Shown here: positions 18,186 to 28,635 of the stretch, in pieces
Layout: every line of letters begins with the position of its first letter
How positions within the stretch are numbered: the first letter of the stretch is position 1
From: Rahnella ecdela
GTDB lineage: Bacteria > Pseudomonadota > Gammaproteobacteria > Enterobacterales > Enterobacteriaceae
Assembly: GCF_019049625.1 (NCBI RefSeq)
Contig: NZ_JAFMOY010000132.1
Span: 248,001-312,000, forward strand
DNA length: 64,000 nucleotides
Direction: 5' to 3'
Notes under the pieces: model-generated
The model's database searches: none
The model's input: the letters and a program-made list of their open reading frames with translations, nothing else
What the model was told of the DNA's origin: nothing
Made by a program: the position numbers and the translations under genes

Positions 18186-19070
18186 TCACGGACGCAACGG
18201 GTGCGCCCATTCACTGTACTGACTCTCGCCGGTTTGCTGCCAGCGCACTTCAAACCACATCAGCATCAGGTAATCGACCCGGGGGATCCAGCGGTTTACC
18301 TGCTGCTGCAAAAGCGTTATGTCCTGATACCCGCCTGCATTGACGTATTCACGTATGAACAGGTTTTGCTGCTGCGCGCTCCAGCCATTGCCGCGAACAA
18401 TCGCCGCCAGCTCAAGTGCAATATCCGCATTCGCCGCGTATTCCCAGTCAATCAGTCGCACGCCGTCCGGCGTATTGAGTACATTGCCTCCATGAATATC
18501 CATATGCACCAGCGCCAGTTTCAGCGGCGCAGGCGGCGTCTGCGATATCATCTTTTGATGTAACCGCAGCCAGCGCGGCGTCAGCCTGCGCCGGTCGATA
18601 TGTTGCCAGTAAAGCGCAAACTGCTGCTGTAAATTCAGCCGGTAGCCTGAAGGCGGCAACTGATGCAGGTTGACCAGCGTCCGGCTCAGCGCCTGCCGTG
18701 TGGCAGGCGTCGCGAAGTCCTGCTCAGTCAGCGGCGTTCCGTCTATCCAGTCAACAATCAGCCACGGCGGCGAATAAAGTCTGACACACGGCCCTGATTT
18801 TTGCCGCGCGACATGCCGCAAAATCGCAGATTCACGTCGCCGGTTTGCGCCCGCAATCTGCTTATCAAAAGACTGATGTCGCGCCAGCAAATTTCCGGCA
18901 ACCGAACTTATTTTCCAGCTTTCACCCGTCAGCCCTGCGACCGGTGATAAACGAAAACCGGCGGTATTCACCGCCGGATAATATTTTTCGATCAGTTGCT
19001 GTAGTTCGGATTGCAGAAGCTCAGCGTTAATTCTGGACAGCACCACGGCCTGACCAGACGATTTCGCCAC
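18186..19070 (-). CDS. thiK: Thiamine kinase ThiK
   Basis: ThiK phosphorylates thiamine to thiamine monophosphate for salvage. The aminoglycoside-phosphotransferase fold shows in [13 protein letters not shown] (catalytic loop) and VRLIDWEYA (metal-binding Asp). The long form has 294 residues and starts at a GTG with no clear ribosome site. In-frame GTG codons at 19046 and 19043 would give a length closer to E. coli ThiK (274) and are at least as likely. Either way the start overlaps the end of lpoB. Similarity to the E. coli protein is moderate but spans the whole length, and the position between lpoB and nagZ is conserved. Confidence 0.9.
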   Translation of the reverse strand: MAKSSGQAVVLSRINAELLQSELQQLIEKYYPAVNTAGFRLSPVAGLTGESWKISSVAGNLLARHQSFDKQIAGANRRRESAILRHVARQKSGPCVRLYSPPWLIVDWIDGTPLTEQDFATPATRQALSRTLVNLHQLPPSGYRLNLQQQFALYWQHIDRRRLTPRWLRLHQKMISQTPPAPLKLALVHMDIHGGNVLNTPDGVRLIDWEYAANADIALELAAIVRGNGWSAQQQNLFIREYVNAGGYQDITLLQQQVNRWIPRVDYLMLMWFEVRWQQTGESQYSEWAHPLRP

Positions 19071-19629
19071 TTGGTGCGGTAATCAGACGCATCGACATGG
19101 TCGGCGCTTTCACATCGCCGCTCACGGTGCTGTACAGCACGTACTGGGCTTTTACGATATTTGCCAGACCAATGGCTTTGCTAACCGAAGCCAGGCTGTC
19201 ATCCGGCGATAATCCCAGTGATTGTTTCGCAGAAGAAACCTGTTCTGCCGGAACCACCTGGAAGGTCGTGTTGTTCGCCAGCGCATTACGCAGGGCGTCA
19301 GTCGCTTTGGCCATTTGCAGCGAGCCGTTGGTGCTGTTTTTCACACCATCTACCAGCAGAACGCTACCGGACTGGACACCGCCGGATTTGAGCATTTTTG
19401 CCAGCATCGGCTCAACGGTCGCCGTCCAGTCGATATTCGCGAATTTTGGCGGCTGCGGAACCGGCTGAACCTGTGGCTGCTCAGGCACTGGCGGATTGAC
19501 CGGCGGCAGCGGCTGTTGCGGTTGCTGAGGTTGTTCTGGCTGCTGGGGCTGCGTCTGTTGCTGGTTTGGCAAAGTACAACCGCCAAGGATCAATGCGGCC
19601 ATTGCCACAATGAGAAAATACTTTTTCAT
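19027..19629 (-). CDS. lpoB: Penicillin-binding protein activator LpoB
   Basis: LpoB is an outer-membrane lipoprotein that reaches through the peptidoglycan to activate PBP1b. The 200 residues begin with a lipoprotein signal ending LILGGC (lipidated Cys about 18). A Pro/Gln-rich disordered linker to about residue 62 follows, then the folded domain with SVLLVDGVKNSTNGSL and EQVSSAKQSLGLSPDDSL. The start is the ATG at 19629 with GGAGAAGG upstream; a TTG just before it is in frame but unneeded. The repetitive linker DNA (Q/P codons) is coding low complexity. It is 20 bp downstream of ycfL. Confidence 0.96.
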   Translation of the reverse strand: MKKYFLIVAMAALILGGCTLPNQQQTQPQQPEQPQQPQQPLPPVNPPVPEQPQVQPVPQPPKFANIDWTATVEPMLAKMLKSGGVQSGSVLLVDGVKNSTNGSLQMAKATDALRNALANNTTFQVVPAEQVSSAKQSLGLSPDDSLASVSKAIGLANIVKAQYVLYSTVSGDVKAPTMSMRLITAPSGEIVWSGRGAVQN

Positions 19630-19649
19630 CAACCTTCTCCGTTCGGGAA

Positions 19650-20018
19650 TTAGAGATAAAGGTACATGCGCACACTGTACGCATCGAGATTGCCATTGAG
19701 TGAACTGATCTCAATGCTGCTGTCGGCAGGCACGGTAACAGTCCGGGATTCGGCAACCGGTAATAAATCCAGTCCCTGCTTATCATACCAATAGAAACGG
19801 TAATGCAAGGTGACAGGATGTGGCTGGTTATTATTGAGTGTACTGGTGGCTTTTTTCTGCCCACCTGAATCAGACACTGATGGCGAACTCGGGATGATCC
19901 CGGCCGTCAGAACCGGAGATTCCATGACCACTCTTTGCTGATTATTGAGCGCAATACCGGGCTTGCTGCTACAGCCTGCCAACAAAATTACCGGCAATAA
20001 TGCCATCAGGAAACGCAT
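19650..20018 (-). CDS. ycfL: YcfL-family lipoprotein (DUF1425)
   Basis: This small lipoprotein has no known function. The 122 residues begin with a signal peptide ending LLAGCSS (Cys about 16). The mature part contains VTLHYRFYWYDKQGLDLLP and ends YSVRMYLYL, both family hallmarks. It lies 8 bp after hinT and 20 bp before lpoB, the same order as in E. coli, which suggests a link to cell-wall synthesis by association only. Confidence 0.93.
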   Translation of the reverse strand: MRFLMALLPVILLAGCSSKPGIALNNQQRVVMESPVLTAGIIPSSPSVSDSGGQKKATSTLNNNQPHPVTLHYRFYWYDKQGLDLLPVAESRTVTVPADSSIEISSLNGNLDAYSVRMYLYL

Positions 20019-20026
20019 GTTTACCC

Positions 20027-20380
20027 TTACTGACGTGACAGCAACGGACCCAATGCACGGCCACCGACCAGATGCATATGGATGTGATAAACCTCCTGCC
20101 CGCCATCGCGGTTGCAGTTGACGATCAGACGGTAGCCGCTTTCGGCGATCCCTTCCTGCTCAGCAATTTTAGCGGCAACGGTCATCATCCGACCCAGCGC
20201 GGCTTCGTGCGTGGCATCAACGTCATTCATTGTCGGGATCAGGATATTCGGGATGATCAGAATGTGGCTTGGCGCCTGAGGAGAAATATCGCGAAATGCC
20301 GTCACCAGTTCGTCCTGGTAAACCACATCGGCGGGAATTTCACGGCGAATAATTTTGCTGAAAATTGTCTCTTCGGCCAT
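20027..20380 (-). CDS. hinT: Purine nucleoside phosphoramidase HinT
   Basis: HinT is a histidine-triad hydrolase that cleaves AMP-N-linked compounds such as aminoacyl adenylates. The 117 residues contain the triad [10 protein letters not shown] near residues 99-108 and the N-terminal pattern [22 protein letters not shown]. Six in-frame codons upstream of this ATG do not match the family. It is first of the hinT-ycfL-lpoB-thiK-nagZ-ycfP run. E. coli has fhuE between ptsG and hinT; here there is only about 200 bp. Confidence 0.97.
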   Translation of the reverse strand: MAEETIFSKIIRREIPADVVYQDELVTAFRDISPQAPSHILIIPNILIPTMNDVDATHEAALGRMMTVAAKIAEQEGIAESGYRLIVNCNRDGGQEVYHIHMHLVGGRALGPLLSRQ

Positions 20381-20530
20381 CTTAACTGTCCTTAACAAAG
20401 TAAAAAGCGTTGTACGCAGTATGGGTTAGAATTTCCATTCCTTTCAACCTGATTACGCTTTTTGATGCTTAATTGACGCAGAAAGCGCCAGCCGCAGGCA
20501 CCAGTAGCCGTTGTGCCAAATCACAGGTAT

Positions 20531-20560
20531 AAAAAAAGGAGGCCGAAGCCTCCTTTCTCA
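20531..20560 (-). terminator. ptsG terminator
   Basis: A 9-bp stem AAAGGAGGC/GCCTCCTTT with a CGAA-type tetraloop is followed on the minus strand by TTTTTTT. It lies 24 bp past the ptsG stop. Confidence 0.9.
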
Positions 20561-20580
20561 GAACTCAACATTGCTCACCA

Positions 20581-22014
20581 TTAATGGTTACGCATGTACT
20601 CGTCCATATCCGTTTTCAGGTTGTCAGACTTGGTACCGAAAATAGCCTGAACACCAGAACCTGCAACCACCACACCTGCCGCACCCAGTTTTTTCAAGCC
20701 AGCCTGATCAACTTTGGAGACGTCCGCTACGCTGACGCGCAGACGGGTAATACAGGCATCAAGGTTAGTGATGTTGTCTTTGCCGCCGAAAGCCTGAACC
20801 AGAGAAGCAGACATTTCAGAACCGCCCTGTGCTGTAGTTTCGCTGGTGGTTTCTTCGCGGCCAGGGGTTTTCAGATCCAGTTTCGCAATCAGGAAACGGA
20901 AGATGCTGTAGTAAACCACCGCGTAAACCGCACCAACGATTGGGAACAGCCAGATTTTGCTGCTGTTACCGCTCAGGACGATGAAGTCAATCAGACCGTG
21001 CGAGAAGCTGGTACCGTCACGCATACCCAGCAGGATACAGATTGGGAATGCCAGACCTGCCAGAAGCGCATGGATCACATACAGGATCGGCGCAACGAAC
21101 ATGAAGGAGAATTCGATTGGCTCGGTGATACCGGTCAGGAACGCAGTCAGTGCAGCGGAAATCATGATGCCGCCGACTTTTGCACGGTTCTCAGGTTTCG
21201 CTGAGTGCCAGATAGCGATAGCAGCGGCTGGCAGACCGTACATTTTGAACAGGAAGCCACCGGACAGTTTACCCGCAGTCGGGTCACCCGCCATATAACG
21301 TGGAATATCGCCGTGGAACACCTGGCCTGCAGAGTTTACGTACTCACCGATTTGCATCTGGAATGGAACGTTCCAGATGTGGTGCAGACCAAACGGAACC
21401 AGCGCACGTTCTACAACGCCGTAGATACCGAATGCCACAACCGGGTTCTGGTAAGCAGCCCATTGTGAGAAGGTCTGGATACCTGTACCGATTGGCGGCC
21501 AGATGAAGGACAGAACCACACCCAGGATAATCGCAGCCAGACCAGAGATGATTGGCACGAAACGTTTGCCCGCGAAGAAGCCCAGATATTCTGGCAACTT
21601 GATGCGGTAGAAACGGTTGAACATGTATGCCGCAATCGCACCGGAGATAATACCGCCCAGTACGCCGGTATCCGCCAGGTGCTTGGCTGCAATTTCTTCA
21701 GCAGGCAAGTGCAGAACCAGTGGTGCAACAACTGCCATGGTTTTCACCATGATGCCGTATGCCACAACGGACGCCAGTGCAGATACACCGTCGTTGTTGG
21801 TGAAGCCTAATGCCACACCGATAGCAAAGATCAGAGGCATGTTAGCGAAGACGGAACCACCGGCTTCGGCCATAACATGGGAAACGATCATTGGCAGCCA
21901 GCTAAAGTTTGCAGAACCGACACCAAGCAGGATACCTGCGATTGGCAGTACGGATACTGGCAGCATTAGCGATTTACCGACCTTTTGAAGGTTTGCAAAC
22001 GCGTTCTTAAACAT
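20581..22014 (-). CDS. ptsG: Glucose PTS permease EIICB-Glc
   Basis: PtsG imports and phosphorylates glucose using phosphate passed from HPr through EIIA-Glc. The 477 residues comprise a multi-helix EIIC domain (about 1-385) and a C-terminal EIIB domain whose phosphorylated Cys is in [13 protein letters not shown] (near residue 421). Length and sequence match E. coli PtsG. The ATG is preceded by CTCAGGAGCACACTCAATT, which carries both the ribosome site and the conserved SgrS pairing region. The upstream region retains two Mlc-like operators, so glucose induction through Mlc is likely. Confidence 0.98.
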   Translation of the reverse strand: MFKNAFANLQKVGKSLMLPVSVLPIAGILLGVGSANFSWLPMIVSHVMAEAGGSVFANMPLIFAIGVALGFTNNDGVSALASVVAYGIMVKTMAVVAPLVLHLPAEEIAAKHLADTGVLGGIISGAIAAYMFNRFYRIKLPEYLGFFAGKRFVPIISGLAAIILGVVLSFIWPPIGTGIQTFSQWAAYQNPVVAFGIYGVVERALVPFGLHHIWNVPFQMQIGEYVNSAGQVFHGDIPRYMAGDPTAGKLSGGFLFKMYGLPAAAIAIWHSAKPENRAKVGGIMISAALTAFLTGITEPIEFSFMFVAPILYVIHALLAGLAFPICILLGMRDGTSFSHGLIDFIVLSGNSSKIWLFPIVGAVYAVVYYSIFRFLIAKLDLKTPGREETTSETTAQGGSEMSASLVQAFGGKDNITNLDACITRLRVSVADVSKVDQAGLKKLGAAGVVVAGSGVQAIFGTKSDNLKTDMDEYMRNH

Positions 22015-22352
22015 AATTGAGTGTGCTCCTGAGTAATGATGCTTTTTGATACTTCATGCGGTTTAGCCTGATAACTAACCGCTTTGCAAAGGATCGTACA
22101 GCCCTTTGCTGTCGGGTGTCTGAGCACCCCTTTTAATTTTTACGCAGGGTAAAATAATTCCCTTTGTTAATGTTTGATGGCAGTCACGTTTTTCTGAAAA
22201 ATGCAGTGAGAGCGTTTAAAAAACCCACAATTTACAACATTAAATCCGAAATAAACGCCGTTGACCCCGTGAAAAACGGGGCCACAATACCTCATTCCGG
22301 TGATTAATTACGAGGCGAAAAATAAATCCAGCGTATATGACTAAGCCTAAGG
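22015..22352 (-). promoter_or_regulatory. ptsG control region with Mlc-like operators and 5' stem-loop
   Basis: This region resembles the E. coli ptsG promoter. On the minus strand, GAATTATTTTACCCTGCGTA at about 22143-22162 resembles the Mlc operator that overlaps the P1 promoter. CTCGTAATTAATCACC, about 160 bp further upstream, resembles the distal Mlc site. Just downstream of the first, GGGTGCTCAGACACCC forms the 5' stem-loop expected at the mRNA start. A further hairpin (CCCCGT/ACGGGG, 22265-22280) lies between the operators. Assignments rest on remembered similarity to E. coli. Confidence 0.5.
22018..22036 (-). promoter_or_regulatory. Probable SgrS small-RNA target over the ptsG ribosome site
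   Basis: The minus strand reads TACTCAGGAGCACACTC directly before the ptsG start. TACTCAG and CACAC can pair with the seed of E. coli SgrS (GTGTG-A-CTGAGTA). In E. coli this pairing blocks ptsG translation during glucose-phosphate stress. sgrS itself is not in the window. Confidence 0.6.
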
Positions 22353-23147
22353 CTAGATCAGGGAGGAAGTGTCGATGTGAAATAATCGTGAAAAGTTTGC
22401 AGTCGTCGCTTCGGCCAGCTGTTCAACACTCACGCCTTTGAGCACGGCCATGTAATCGGCAACGTCGCGGACATAAGCAGGCTGATTCTCTTTACCACGA
22501 TGCGGCACCGGCGCCAGATACGGCGAGTCGGTTTCCACCAGTAAACGATCCAGCGGGACATAACGGGCCACTTCGCGTAAAGCTTCTGCGTTACGGAACG
22601 TCACAATACCGGAGAAAGAAATATAGAAACCCAGATCCAGAAGGAATTTGGCCGTCGGCAGATCCTCGGTAAAGCAATGCAGAACGCCGCCGCACTCCCC
22701 TGAGTTTTCTTCTTTGAGAATATCCAACGTATCCTGGCGGGCATCACGGGTATGGACGATCACCGGTTTGTTCAGCTCACGGCCAATGCGGATGTGCTCG
22801 CGGAATGAATCCTGTTGCAGTTTCAGCTGATGAGCTTCTTTCTGATAAAAATAATCCAGACCGGTTTCACCCATCGCCACCACTTTCGGACTGGCGGCAA
22901 GCTCACGAAGCTCAGCAAAATCATAGCCATCGTCGATATTCAGCGGATGCACGCCACAGGAAAATGCCACGTCAGGACGGTCGCCAATCAGCTGGGTCAT
23001 CGCCCGATAACCGGGCAAGGTGGTCGCCACCGCCAGCATAAATTTCACGTCACGTTCACGGGCTTTTTCCAGCACATTATCCACGCCGGAATGCAGCTCA
23101 TCGTAATCAAGGCTGTCGAGATGACAGTGGGAATCGACTAAAAACAT
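22353..23147 (-). CDS. ycfH: TatD-family metal-dependent hydrolase YcfH
   Basis: This is a TIM-barrel metal-dependent hydrolase of the TatD DNase family. The 264 residues begin MFLVDSHCHLDSLDYDE with the HxH metal site. GETGLDYFY supplies the metal Glu, VIVHTRDA and LHCFTE the metal His residues, and LVETDSPYLAPVPHRGK the conserved Asp. It lies 29 bp downstream of holB, in the order seen in E. coli. The physiological substrate is uncertain. Confidence 0.95.
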   Translation of the reverse strand: MFLVDSHCHLDSLDYDELHSGVDNVLEKARERDVKFMLAVATTLPGYRAMTQLIGDRPDVAFSCGVHPLNIDDGYDFAELRELAASPKVVAMGETGLDYFYQKEAHQLKLQQDSFREHIRIGRELNKPVIVHTRDARQDTLDILKEENSGECGGVLHCFTEDLPTAKFLLDLGFYISFSGIVTFRNAEALREVARYVPLDRLLVETDSPYLAPVPHRGKENQPAYVRDVADYMAVLKGVSVEQLAEATTANFSRLFHIDTSSLI

Positions 23148-23176
23148 AGTAGTTAACTCATAACAAATAAGGGGGT

Positions 23177-24196
23177 TCAGCGGGAAAGCGCGGAACTAAA
23201 AATCGACGCAGAAACGTTGCCCTGAAGCATCTGTTCCCACTCAAGGAGTTGTTCGGTCAGCAGTAATTCACGGTTAACACCGACGATTGAAAGCAGCTGC
23301 TGGCGGCAATGCATCCAGGCGCTCACCGATTGCTGCAAAGACACACCGGACTGCGCACCGGCAAGCAGCGCAATTAACGGCTGCTGATCGTGATTGATGA
23401 TGAACTGACCTGCATTCTGCTGCCATTTAATCGCATCGAGCAGCAACGTCGCCAGCCAGTACAAGCGTTCCGCTGCGTCATCATGATTAAGCTGCGGCAA
23501 CAGGGAAAGCATATCCTGTTGCTGACACTGAGCGTACAGCTGCTGGCATAGCGTTACTCGCTGCTTCCAGCGTTCCGGCTGCAAGAGTTCGGCAGCTGAT
23601 AACGGCGCACCGCTGGTGAGGCGTAATGCAGTTTTAATCGAGACAGGATCGGCGCTGAGCTGACGATTGCTCCACTGCACGGCCAACGCTTCTTCCGGCA
23701 CCGGCAGATGCCAGTAAAAACAGCGGCTGCGGATCGTTGCCAGTAAAGCCGAAGGCTCCCGGCATCCCAGCAGAAAATAAGTGCCCGACGGAGGTTCTTC
23801 CAGCGTTTTCAGCAACGCATTCGCCGCGGCTTCGGTCAGTAATTCCGTTTGCGGGATCCAGACCACTTTCGAACCGCCCTGCTGGGAATAGTTGTAGAGC
23901 GTTTCTATGAGCTGACGCACCGGATCAATGCCCAGCGAGTTTTTGCCCTTTTCAGGTTGCAGGATATGCCAGTCGGGATGGTTTCCGGCAATCATCAGCT
24001 GGCAGCTGTGACACGTCCCGCAGCTCTTTTCGCCGTCTTTGTGCTGGCATAACAGCCAGCGGCTCAGACCATATACCAGCGCCTCATCTCCGATCCCCGA
24101 GGCTGCATGCATCAGCACCGCATGATGACCGCGGCCTGTCAGATATTGCACTGTCAGCTGGCGGTAAGGGCCGCTGAGCCACGGATACCAGTTCAT
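23177..24196 (-). CDS. holB: DNA polymerase III delta' subunit HolB
   Basis: HolB is the delta' stator subunit of the clamp loader that places the beta clamp on DNA. The 339 residues have an N-terminal AAA+-like domain with a degenerate P-loop ([13 protein letters not shown]), as expected for a non-hydrolysing delta'. A zinc ribbon with CGTCHSCQ and an upstream Cys follows, then the SRC-type motif [12 protein letters not shown], and a C-terminal collar domain. The ATG overlaps the tmk stop (ATGA). Divergence from E. coli is noticeable, as is usual for this subunit. Confidence 0.96.
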   Translation of the reverse strand: MNWYPWLSGPYRQLTVQYLTGRGHHAVLMHAASGIGDEALVYGLSRWLLCQHKDGEKSCGTCHSCQLMIAGNHPDWHILQPEKGKNSLGIDPVRQLIETLYNYSQQGGSKVVWIPQTELLTEAAANALLKTLEEPPSGTYFLLGCREPSALLATIRSRCFYWHLPVPEEALAVQWSNRQLSADPVSIKTALRLTSGAPLSAAELLQPERWKQRVTLCQQLYAQCQQQDMLSLLPQLNHDDAAERLYWLATLLLDAIKWQQNAGQFIINHDQQPLIALLAGAQSGVSLQQSVSAWMHCRQQLLSIVGVNRELLLTEQLLEWEQMLQGNVSASIFSSALSR

Positions 24197-24840
24197 GAAT
24201 GCTCCCGGGTTGCCTGCTCGTCAAACCAATTTTTCAGCGTCAGTTCGATGGATGCTTTTACCTGTTCAAGGGTCTGGGAGGCATCAATGGTTTTGATGCG
24301 GGAGTCTTCGGCGGCAAGCTCCAGATAACGGGCACGCGTGCGTTCAAAGAAAGGCAACGCTTCCTGTTCGATACGATCCAGTTCACCACGCGCACGGGCA
24401 CGTTGCAGGCCTATAGCCGGAGGTAAATCCAGATACAGCGTCAGATCCGGGCGGAAATCGCCCAAAACGGTATCACGCAAAGAGGTCATCAGTTTGGCAT
24501 CAATCCCGCGTCCGCCGCCCTGATAGGCTTGCGAGGAGAGATCGTGCCGGTCGCCCACAACCCACGCGCCACGGGCCAGAGCGGGTAAAATCACCGTCTC
24601 AACCAGCTGGACACGGGCGGCGTAGAGCATCAGCACTTCGGCTTTGACCGTCGGTTTTTCGCCATCGACGCCGCGTTTAAATAAATCGCGCAGTTTCTCC
24701 GCCAGCGGTGTACCACCAGGCTCACGGGTAAACACAATTTCTTCCACACCATGCAGGCGTAACGCATCTACCACCACGTTATGAGCGGTGGTTTTCCCCG
24801 CCCCTTCGAGGCCTTCAATGACAATGAAGTTACTTTTCAT
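24193..24840 (-). CDS. tmk: Thymidylate kinase Tmk
   Basis: Tmk phosphorylates dTMP to dTDP. The 215 residues show the P-loop GLEGAGKTT near 9-17, the DRY-like dTMP site [17 protein letters not shown], and the LID region [12 protein letters not shown], typical of the E. coli-type enzyme. It overlaps mltG by 11 bp and holB by 4 bp, so the three are read as one operon. Confidence 0.97.
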   Translation of the reverse strand: MKSNFIVIEGLEGAGKTTAHNVVVDALRLHGVEEIVFTREPGGTPLAEKLRDLFKRGVDGEKPTVKAEVLMLYAARVQLVETVILPALARGAWVVGDRHDLSSQAYQGGGRGIDAKLMTSLRDTVLGDFRPDLTLYLDLPPAIGLQRARARGELDRIEQEALPFFERTRARYLELAAEDSRIKTIDASQTLEQVKASIELTLKNWFDEQATREHS

Positions 24841-25855
24841 TCTTATTCTTAAGAGCCTCTATATACACACGAACCGCCTTGTTGTGGTTCTCAAGGTTAG
24901 TGCTGAAAGTATGCCCGCCTTTGCCGTCAGCGACAAAATAAAGATACGGCGTTTTTGCGGGATGTGCCGCAGCCTGAAGTGATGCTTCGCTCGGCATCGC
25001 AATCGGCGACGGCGGCAGGCCGGTTATCACATAAGTATTGTAAGGCGTCGGCGTTTCCAAATCTTTCTTCGTGATATTGCCGGTGTAATTTTCGCCCATA
25101 CCGTAAATGACGGTCGGGTCAGTTTGCAGGCGCATACCAATACGCAGACGGTTGATAAATACCGACGCCACTTCCGGGCGCTCATCTTTCACAGCGGTTT
25201 CTTTTTCGATAATCGACGCCATGGTGACCATATCTGCAGGCGTTTTATATGGCAGCGAATCCGCACGACCTTGCCAGATATCGGCAACGGTTTTTTCCAT
25301 CCGTACGTGAGCGCGTTTGAACAGAGATAAATCCGTCATGCCTGCGGTGTAATGGTAAGTGTCAGGATACAACCAGCCTTCGACATTTTTGGTATCCGTC
25401 ATGCCCAGCGCGGCCGCAATCTCCTCACCGCTTTTCCCGCTGAGTTCATGCTTGAGATATTCTGATTTATCCAGAACCTTCATCCAGTCGCTGAGCTTAA
25501 AACCCTCGACAAAACGAATGCTGAACTGGGCTTCTTTACCGCTTTTGAGCAGTTCCAGCATCTGGCGAACCGTCATGCCTTTTTCCAGTCGATAGGTTCC
25601 GGCTTTAAACTCACTCAGTTCGGGTTCTAAACGTAATAACCACGGGAACCACGGATTAGGCTTCATCAGCTTTTTGTCGATAAGCAGGGTTTCCAGCACC
25701 ACGCGGCCGGTACCGGCAGGCAGGGTAAAGATTGTTTCACTGCTGACATTGATCGGGCGGTCCGCAAACTGTTTTACTTTCTGGTAGGCAAACGTCGCCA
25801 GCCCTGCAAGGATCAGGACAATCAGGGCGAAGATTTTGGTCTTTTTGTTTGTCAT
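24830..25855 (-). CDS. mltG: Endolytic murein transglycosylase MltG
   Basis: MltG cleaves nascent glycan strands at the inner membrane and is thought to terminate their elongation. The 341 residues have a single N-terminal membrane helix (about 7-26), a LysM-like subdomain, and the YceG catalytic domain with [20 protein letters not shown], whose Glu is the expected catalytic residue. [19 protein letters not shown] and [16 protein letters not shown] follow. It follows pabC by 15 bp. Confidence 0.96.
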   Translation of the reverse strand: MTNKKTKIFALIVLILAGLATFAYQKVKQFADRPINVSSETIFTLPAGTGRVVLETLLIDKKLMKPNPWFPWLLRLEPELSEFKAGTYRLEKGMTVRQMLELLKSGKEAQFSIRFVEGFKLSDWMKVLDKSEYLKHELSGKSGEEIAAALGMTDTKNVEGWLYPDTYHYTAGMTDLSLFKRAHVRMEKTVADIWQGRADSLPYKTPADMVTMASIIEKETAVKDERPEVASVFINRLRIGMRLQTDPTVIYGMGENYTGNITKKDLETPTPYNTYVITGLPPSPIAMPSEASLQAAAHPAKTPYLYFVADGKGGHTFSTNLENHNKAVRVYIEALKNKNEK

Positions 25856-25870
25856 TGTTTATTCACTTTT

Positions 25871-26668
25871 TTAACAGCTCTGGAGCAGGAAATCGTACAA
25901 CTCCCGGGATGAATACTTCTCCCCGCTGGCCTGGGCCACGGGTAAAACTGGCATCAGCGCATTACAAATCAGCACCTCGTCGGCATCCGACAAAGCCTTT
26001 ACAGGCTCGCTGACAATATGCAACGTCCACGGGGACGTATTTTCAATCAGCCGGATAATGTGCCGGCGCATAACGCCATCCACACCCGACTGCGATAAAT
26101 CCGGTGTGAAGATATGATTCCCCTTACGCCAGAATAAATTAGCCGCACAGCATTCCACCAGGCAACCGGAGGTGTCAACCACGAGTGCCTCGTGGGCGTC
26201 CGTCTGGTCAAGATGCAGGCGGATCATCACCTGCTCAAGGCGGTTAAGGTGTTTTATACCCGCCAGCAGCGGATTTTTACTCAAGTTCACCGGACTCAGG
26301 GTGAGTTTCACGCCGTGTTTACGTAACGCGTGATAATGCGCCGGATAAGCGGATACAGAAACAATGCGCGTCGGTTCAGAGCATCCCGCAGCGCTGTAAC
26401 CGCGTCCGCCCTGCCCGCGCGTAATAACCGCTTTAACGACTGCTTCTTCCTGCTGCCCGGCTGCATGAACCATCTCACGCTCTAAAGCTGCCCAGTCCAC
26501 GCCATCGATACACAAGACAGACGCTGCCCGCCGCATCCGCGCAATGTGTTCTGAAAGAAGCTGAATTTCAGCGCGCAACACCCTGGCCGTAGTGAAGCAA
26601 CCGTCACCAAATTGCACAGACCGGTCTGCCGCTGGCAACGTTGTCGCCGCCGCACCGTTAATCCACAT
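25871..26668 (-). CDS. pabC: Aminodeoxychorismate lyase PabC
   Basis: PabC converts 4-amino-4-deoxychorismate to p-aminobenzoate and pyruvate in folate synthesis. It is a fold-type IV PLP enzyme of 265 residues. MWINGAAATTLPAADRSVQFGDGCFTT is the family N-terminus, GIKHLNRLEQV carries the PLP Lys, and a C-terminal DEVLICNALMPVLPV follows. It lies downstream of fabF, separated by 234 bp that include a terminator, so it probably has its own promoter. Confidence 0.96.
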   Translation of the reverse strand: MWINGAAATTLPAADRSVQFGDGCFTTARVLRAEIQLLSEHIARMRRAASVLCIDGVDWAALEREMVHAAGQQEEAVVKAVITRGQGGRGYSAAGCSEPTRIVSVSAYPAHYHALRKHGVKLTLSPVNLSKNPLLAGIKHLNRLEQVMIRLHLDQTDAHEALVVDTSGCLVECCAANLFWRKGNHIFTPDLSQSGVDGVMRRHIIRLIENTSPWTLHIVSEPVKALSDADEVLICNALMPVLPVAQASGEKYSSRELYDFLLQSC

Positions 26669-26856
26669 GGCTACTTTCTCCTGACTGCAGGGTTAGGGTT
26701 TCTCCGACAGCAGAGACTGCGTGAGCAGGCTTCTTGCAGCAAGTGGAGCATTCTTACTTTAGCGTACTGGCATGGCGACATAGCAGGAAGACTCATTCCG
26801 TTGAACTGCCGTTTGATTCTGTTTCACCGTATTACCATCGCTTTTATTCAGACAGC

Positions 26857-26882
26857 AAAAAGGCCCGATTAACGGGCCTTTC
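26857..26882 (-). terminator. fabF terminator
   Basis: A 9-bp perfect stem AAAGGCCCG/CGGGCCTTT with a 5-nt loop is followed by TTTGCTG on the minus strand. It lies just beyond the fabF stop and upstream of pabC. Confidence 0.82.
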
Positions 26883-26902
26883 TCAATATGACACTGGCAC
26901 AA

Positions 26903-28144
26903 TCACATCTTGCGAAATACCAGGGAACCGTTGGTTCCACCAAATCCGAAAGAGTTACACAGTGAATATTGCATGTCTTTCACCTGACGCGCTTCGTGCG
27001 GCACAAAGTCCAGATCACAACCTTCATCCGGGTTATCCAGATTCAGGGTCGGCGGAACGGCCTGATCACGCAATGCCAGTAAAGTGAAGATTGATTCCAC
27101 GGCACCCGCCGCGCCTAACAAGTGGCCGGTCATAGACTTGGTTGAACTGACCAGCACTTTGTGTGCATCCGCACCAAAGACAGATTTAACCGCCTGCGCT
27201 TCGGCTTTATCACCCGCCGGAGTTGAAGTCCCGTGCGCGTTGATGTAACCAATTTGCGACGCAGAAATACCTGCATCACGCAGAGCATTTTCCATCGCCA
27301 GCGCGGCACCTGCACCATTTTCCGGTGGAGACGTCATATGGAAGGCATCACTGCTCATACCAAAGCCGACGATTTCAGCATAAATTTTTGCACCGCGTTT
27401 GCGGGCATGTTCGTACTCCTCAAGCACCATAATCCCGGCACCATCACCCAGTACGAAACCATCACGATCTTTATCCCAAGGACGGCTTGCCGCCTGCGGG
27501 TTATCATTGCGCGTGGATAACGCGCGTGCTGCACCGAAACCACCGACACCCAAAGGCGTACTGGCTTTTTCTGCACCGCCAGCCAGCATCACGTCAGCAT
27601 CGTTATAAGCGATAATACGCGCGGCATGACCAATATTATGCACACCTGAAGTACAGGCCGTGGCAATAGAAATACTCGGGCCACGCAACCCGAACATGAT
27701 GCTCAGATGACCGGCAATCATGTTAACGATGGTTGATGGAACGAAAAAAGGACTAATTTTGCGAGGTCCGCCGTTAACCAATGACGTATGGTTTTCTTCA
27801 ATCAGACCAAGTCCACCGATGCCAGAACCGATCGCCGCACCAATGCGTGTCGCGTTCTCAGCAGTTACTTCAAGCCCGGAGTCTTGCATCGCCTGAATAC
27901 CGGCAGTAATACCATACTGAATAAAGGCATCCATCTTGCGGGCATCTTTGCGCGGGATGAAGTCTTCACAGTTAAAATCTTTTACTAAGCCAGCAAAACG
28001 CGTTGCATAGGCACTAGTATCAAAATGGTCGATCAGGCTGATGCCACTCTGACCGGCAAGAAGAGCGTTCCAAGTGGACTCTACAGTATTGCCGACAGGA
28101 GACAGCATGCCCAGTCCAGTCACTACAACTCGACGCTTAGACAC
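26903..28144 (-). CDS. fabF: 3-oxoacyl-ACP synthase II FabF
   Basis: FabF is the KAS II condensing enzyme that elongates acyl-ACP and adjusts unsaturated fatty acids with temperature. The 413 residues include active-site Cys in [17 protein letters not shown], His in [10 protein letters not shown], and His in [13 protein letters not shown]. The start is GTG, as in E. coli, with GGAGG about 6 nt upstream. It follows acpP by 101 bp. Confidence 0.98.
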   Translation of the reverse strand: MSKRRVVVTGLGMLSPVGNTVESTWNALLAGQSGISLIDHFDTSAYATRFAGLVKDFNCEDFIPRKDARKMDAFIQYGITAGIQAMQDSGLEVTAENATRIGAAIGSGIGGLGLIEENHTSLVNGGPRKISPFFVPSTIVNMIAGHLSIMFGLRGPSISIATACTSGVHNIGHAARIIAYNDADVMLAGGAEKASTPLGVGGFGAARALSTRNDNPQAASRPWDKDRDGFVLGDGAGIMVLEEYEHARKRGAKIYAEIVGFGMSSDAFHMTSPPENGAGAALAMENALRDAGISASQIGYINAHGTSTPAGDKAEAQAVKSVFGADAHKVLVSSTKSMTGHLLGAAGAVESIFTLLALRDQAVPPTLNLDNPDEGCDLDFVPHEARQVKDMQYSLCNSFGFGGTNGSLVFRKM

Positions 28145-28245
28145 GTGTGTCCTCCAGGGAGGGAAAAAAGTAGTAATACCGTGGGATATAAAAAACTTAG
28201 GCGGTCAAATGACCGCCTAACTATCTAAACTTAAAGCATGTACGC

Positions 28246-28482
28246 TTACTGTTGGCTAGCGTTGATAAAATCAATTGCTGCCTGAACAGTAGTGATTTTT
28301 TCAGCTTCTTCGTCAGGGATCTCGGTATCAAACTCTTCTTCCAGAGCCATAACCAGCTCAACGGTGTCGAGAGAATCAGCGCCAAGGTCGTCTACGAAAG
28401 ATGCAGCATTCACTACTTCTTCCTGTTTAACACCCAGCTGTTCAACGATGATTTTCTTAACGCGTTCTTCGATAGTGCTCAT
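28246..28482 (-). CDS. acpP: Acyl carrier protein AcpP
   Basis: AcpP is the central carrier of fatty-acid intermediates. The 78 residues are highly acidic, with Ser in [18 protein letters not shown] receiving the phosphopantetheine arm. Sequence is nearly that of E. coli ACP. It lies 153 bp downstream of fabG and 101 bp upstream of fabF. The gap upstream probably carries an extra promoter for the very high ACP demand. Confidence 0.99.
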   Translation of the reverse strand: MSTIEERVKKIIVEQLGVKQEEVVNAASFVDDLGADSLDTVELVMALEEEFDTEIPDEEAEKITTVQAAIDFINASQQ

Positions 28483-28635
28483 ACTCTTAAATTTCCTATC
28501 AAAACTCGCTTTCGCGATGGTTTTCGTAGTGTATAAAATGTTGAAAAAGATGCAACTAAATCCAGGCTGGTCAAACCACGAATTTGCTCTATTTTGCGGT
28601 TTTTACCGCAAATAACGCAAATAATTTCGTAATTT

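Noticed and set aside
19440-19570. Repetitive DNA that could be taken for a repeat array
   Set aside because: It is the in-frame Pro/Gln-rich linker of LpoB, with irregular units and no spacers, so not CRISPR or a satellite.
22114-22140. A hairpin followed by T-rich sequence on the plus strand, looking like a terminator
   Set aside because: No plus-strand gene precedes it. It matches the 5' stem-loop of the minus-strand ptsG mRNA.
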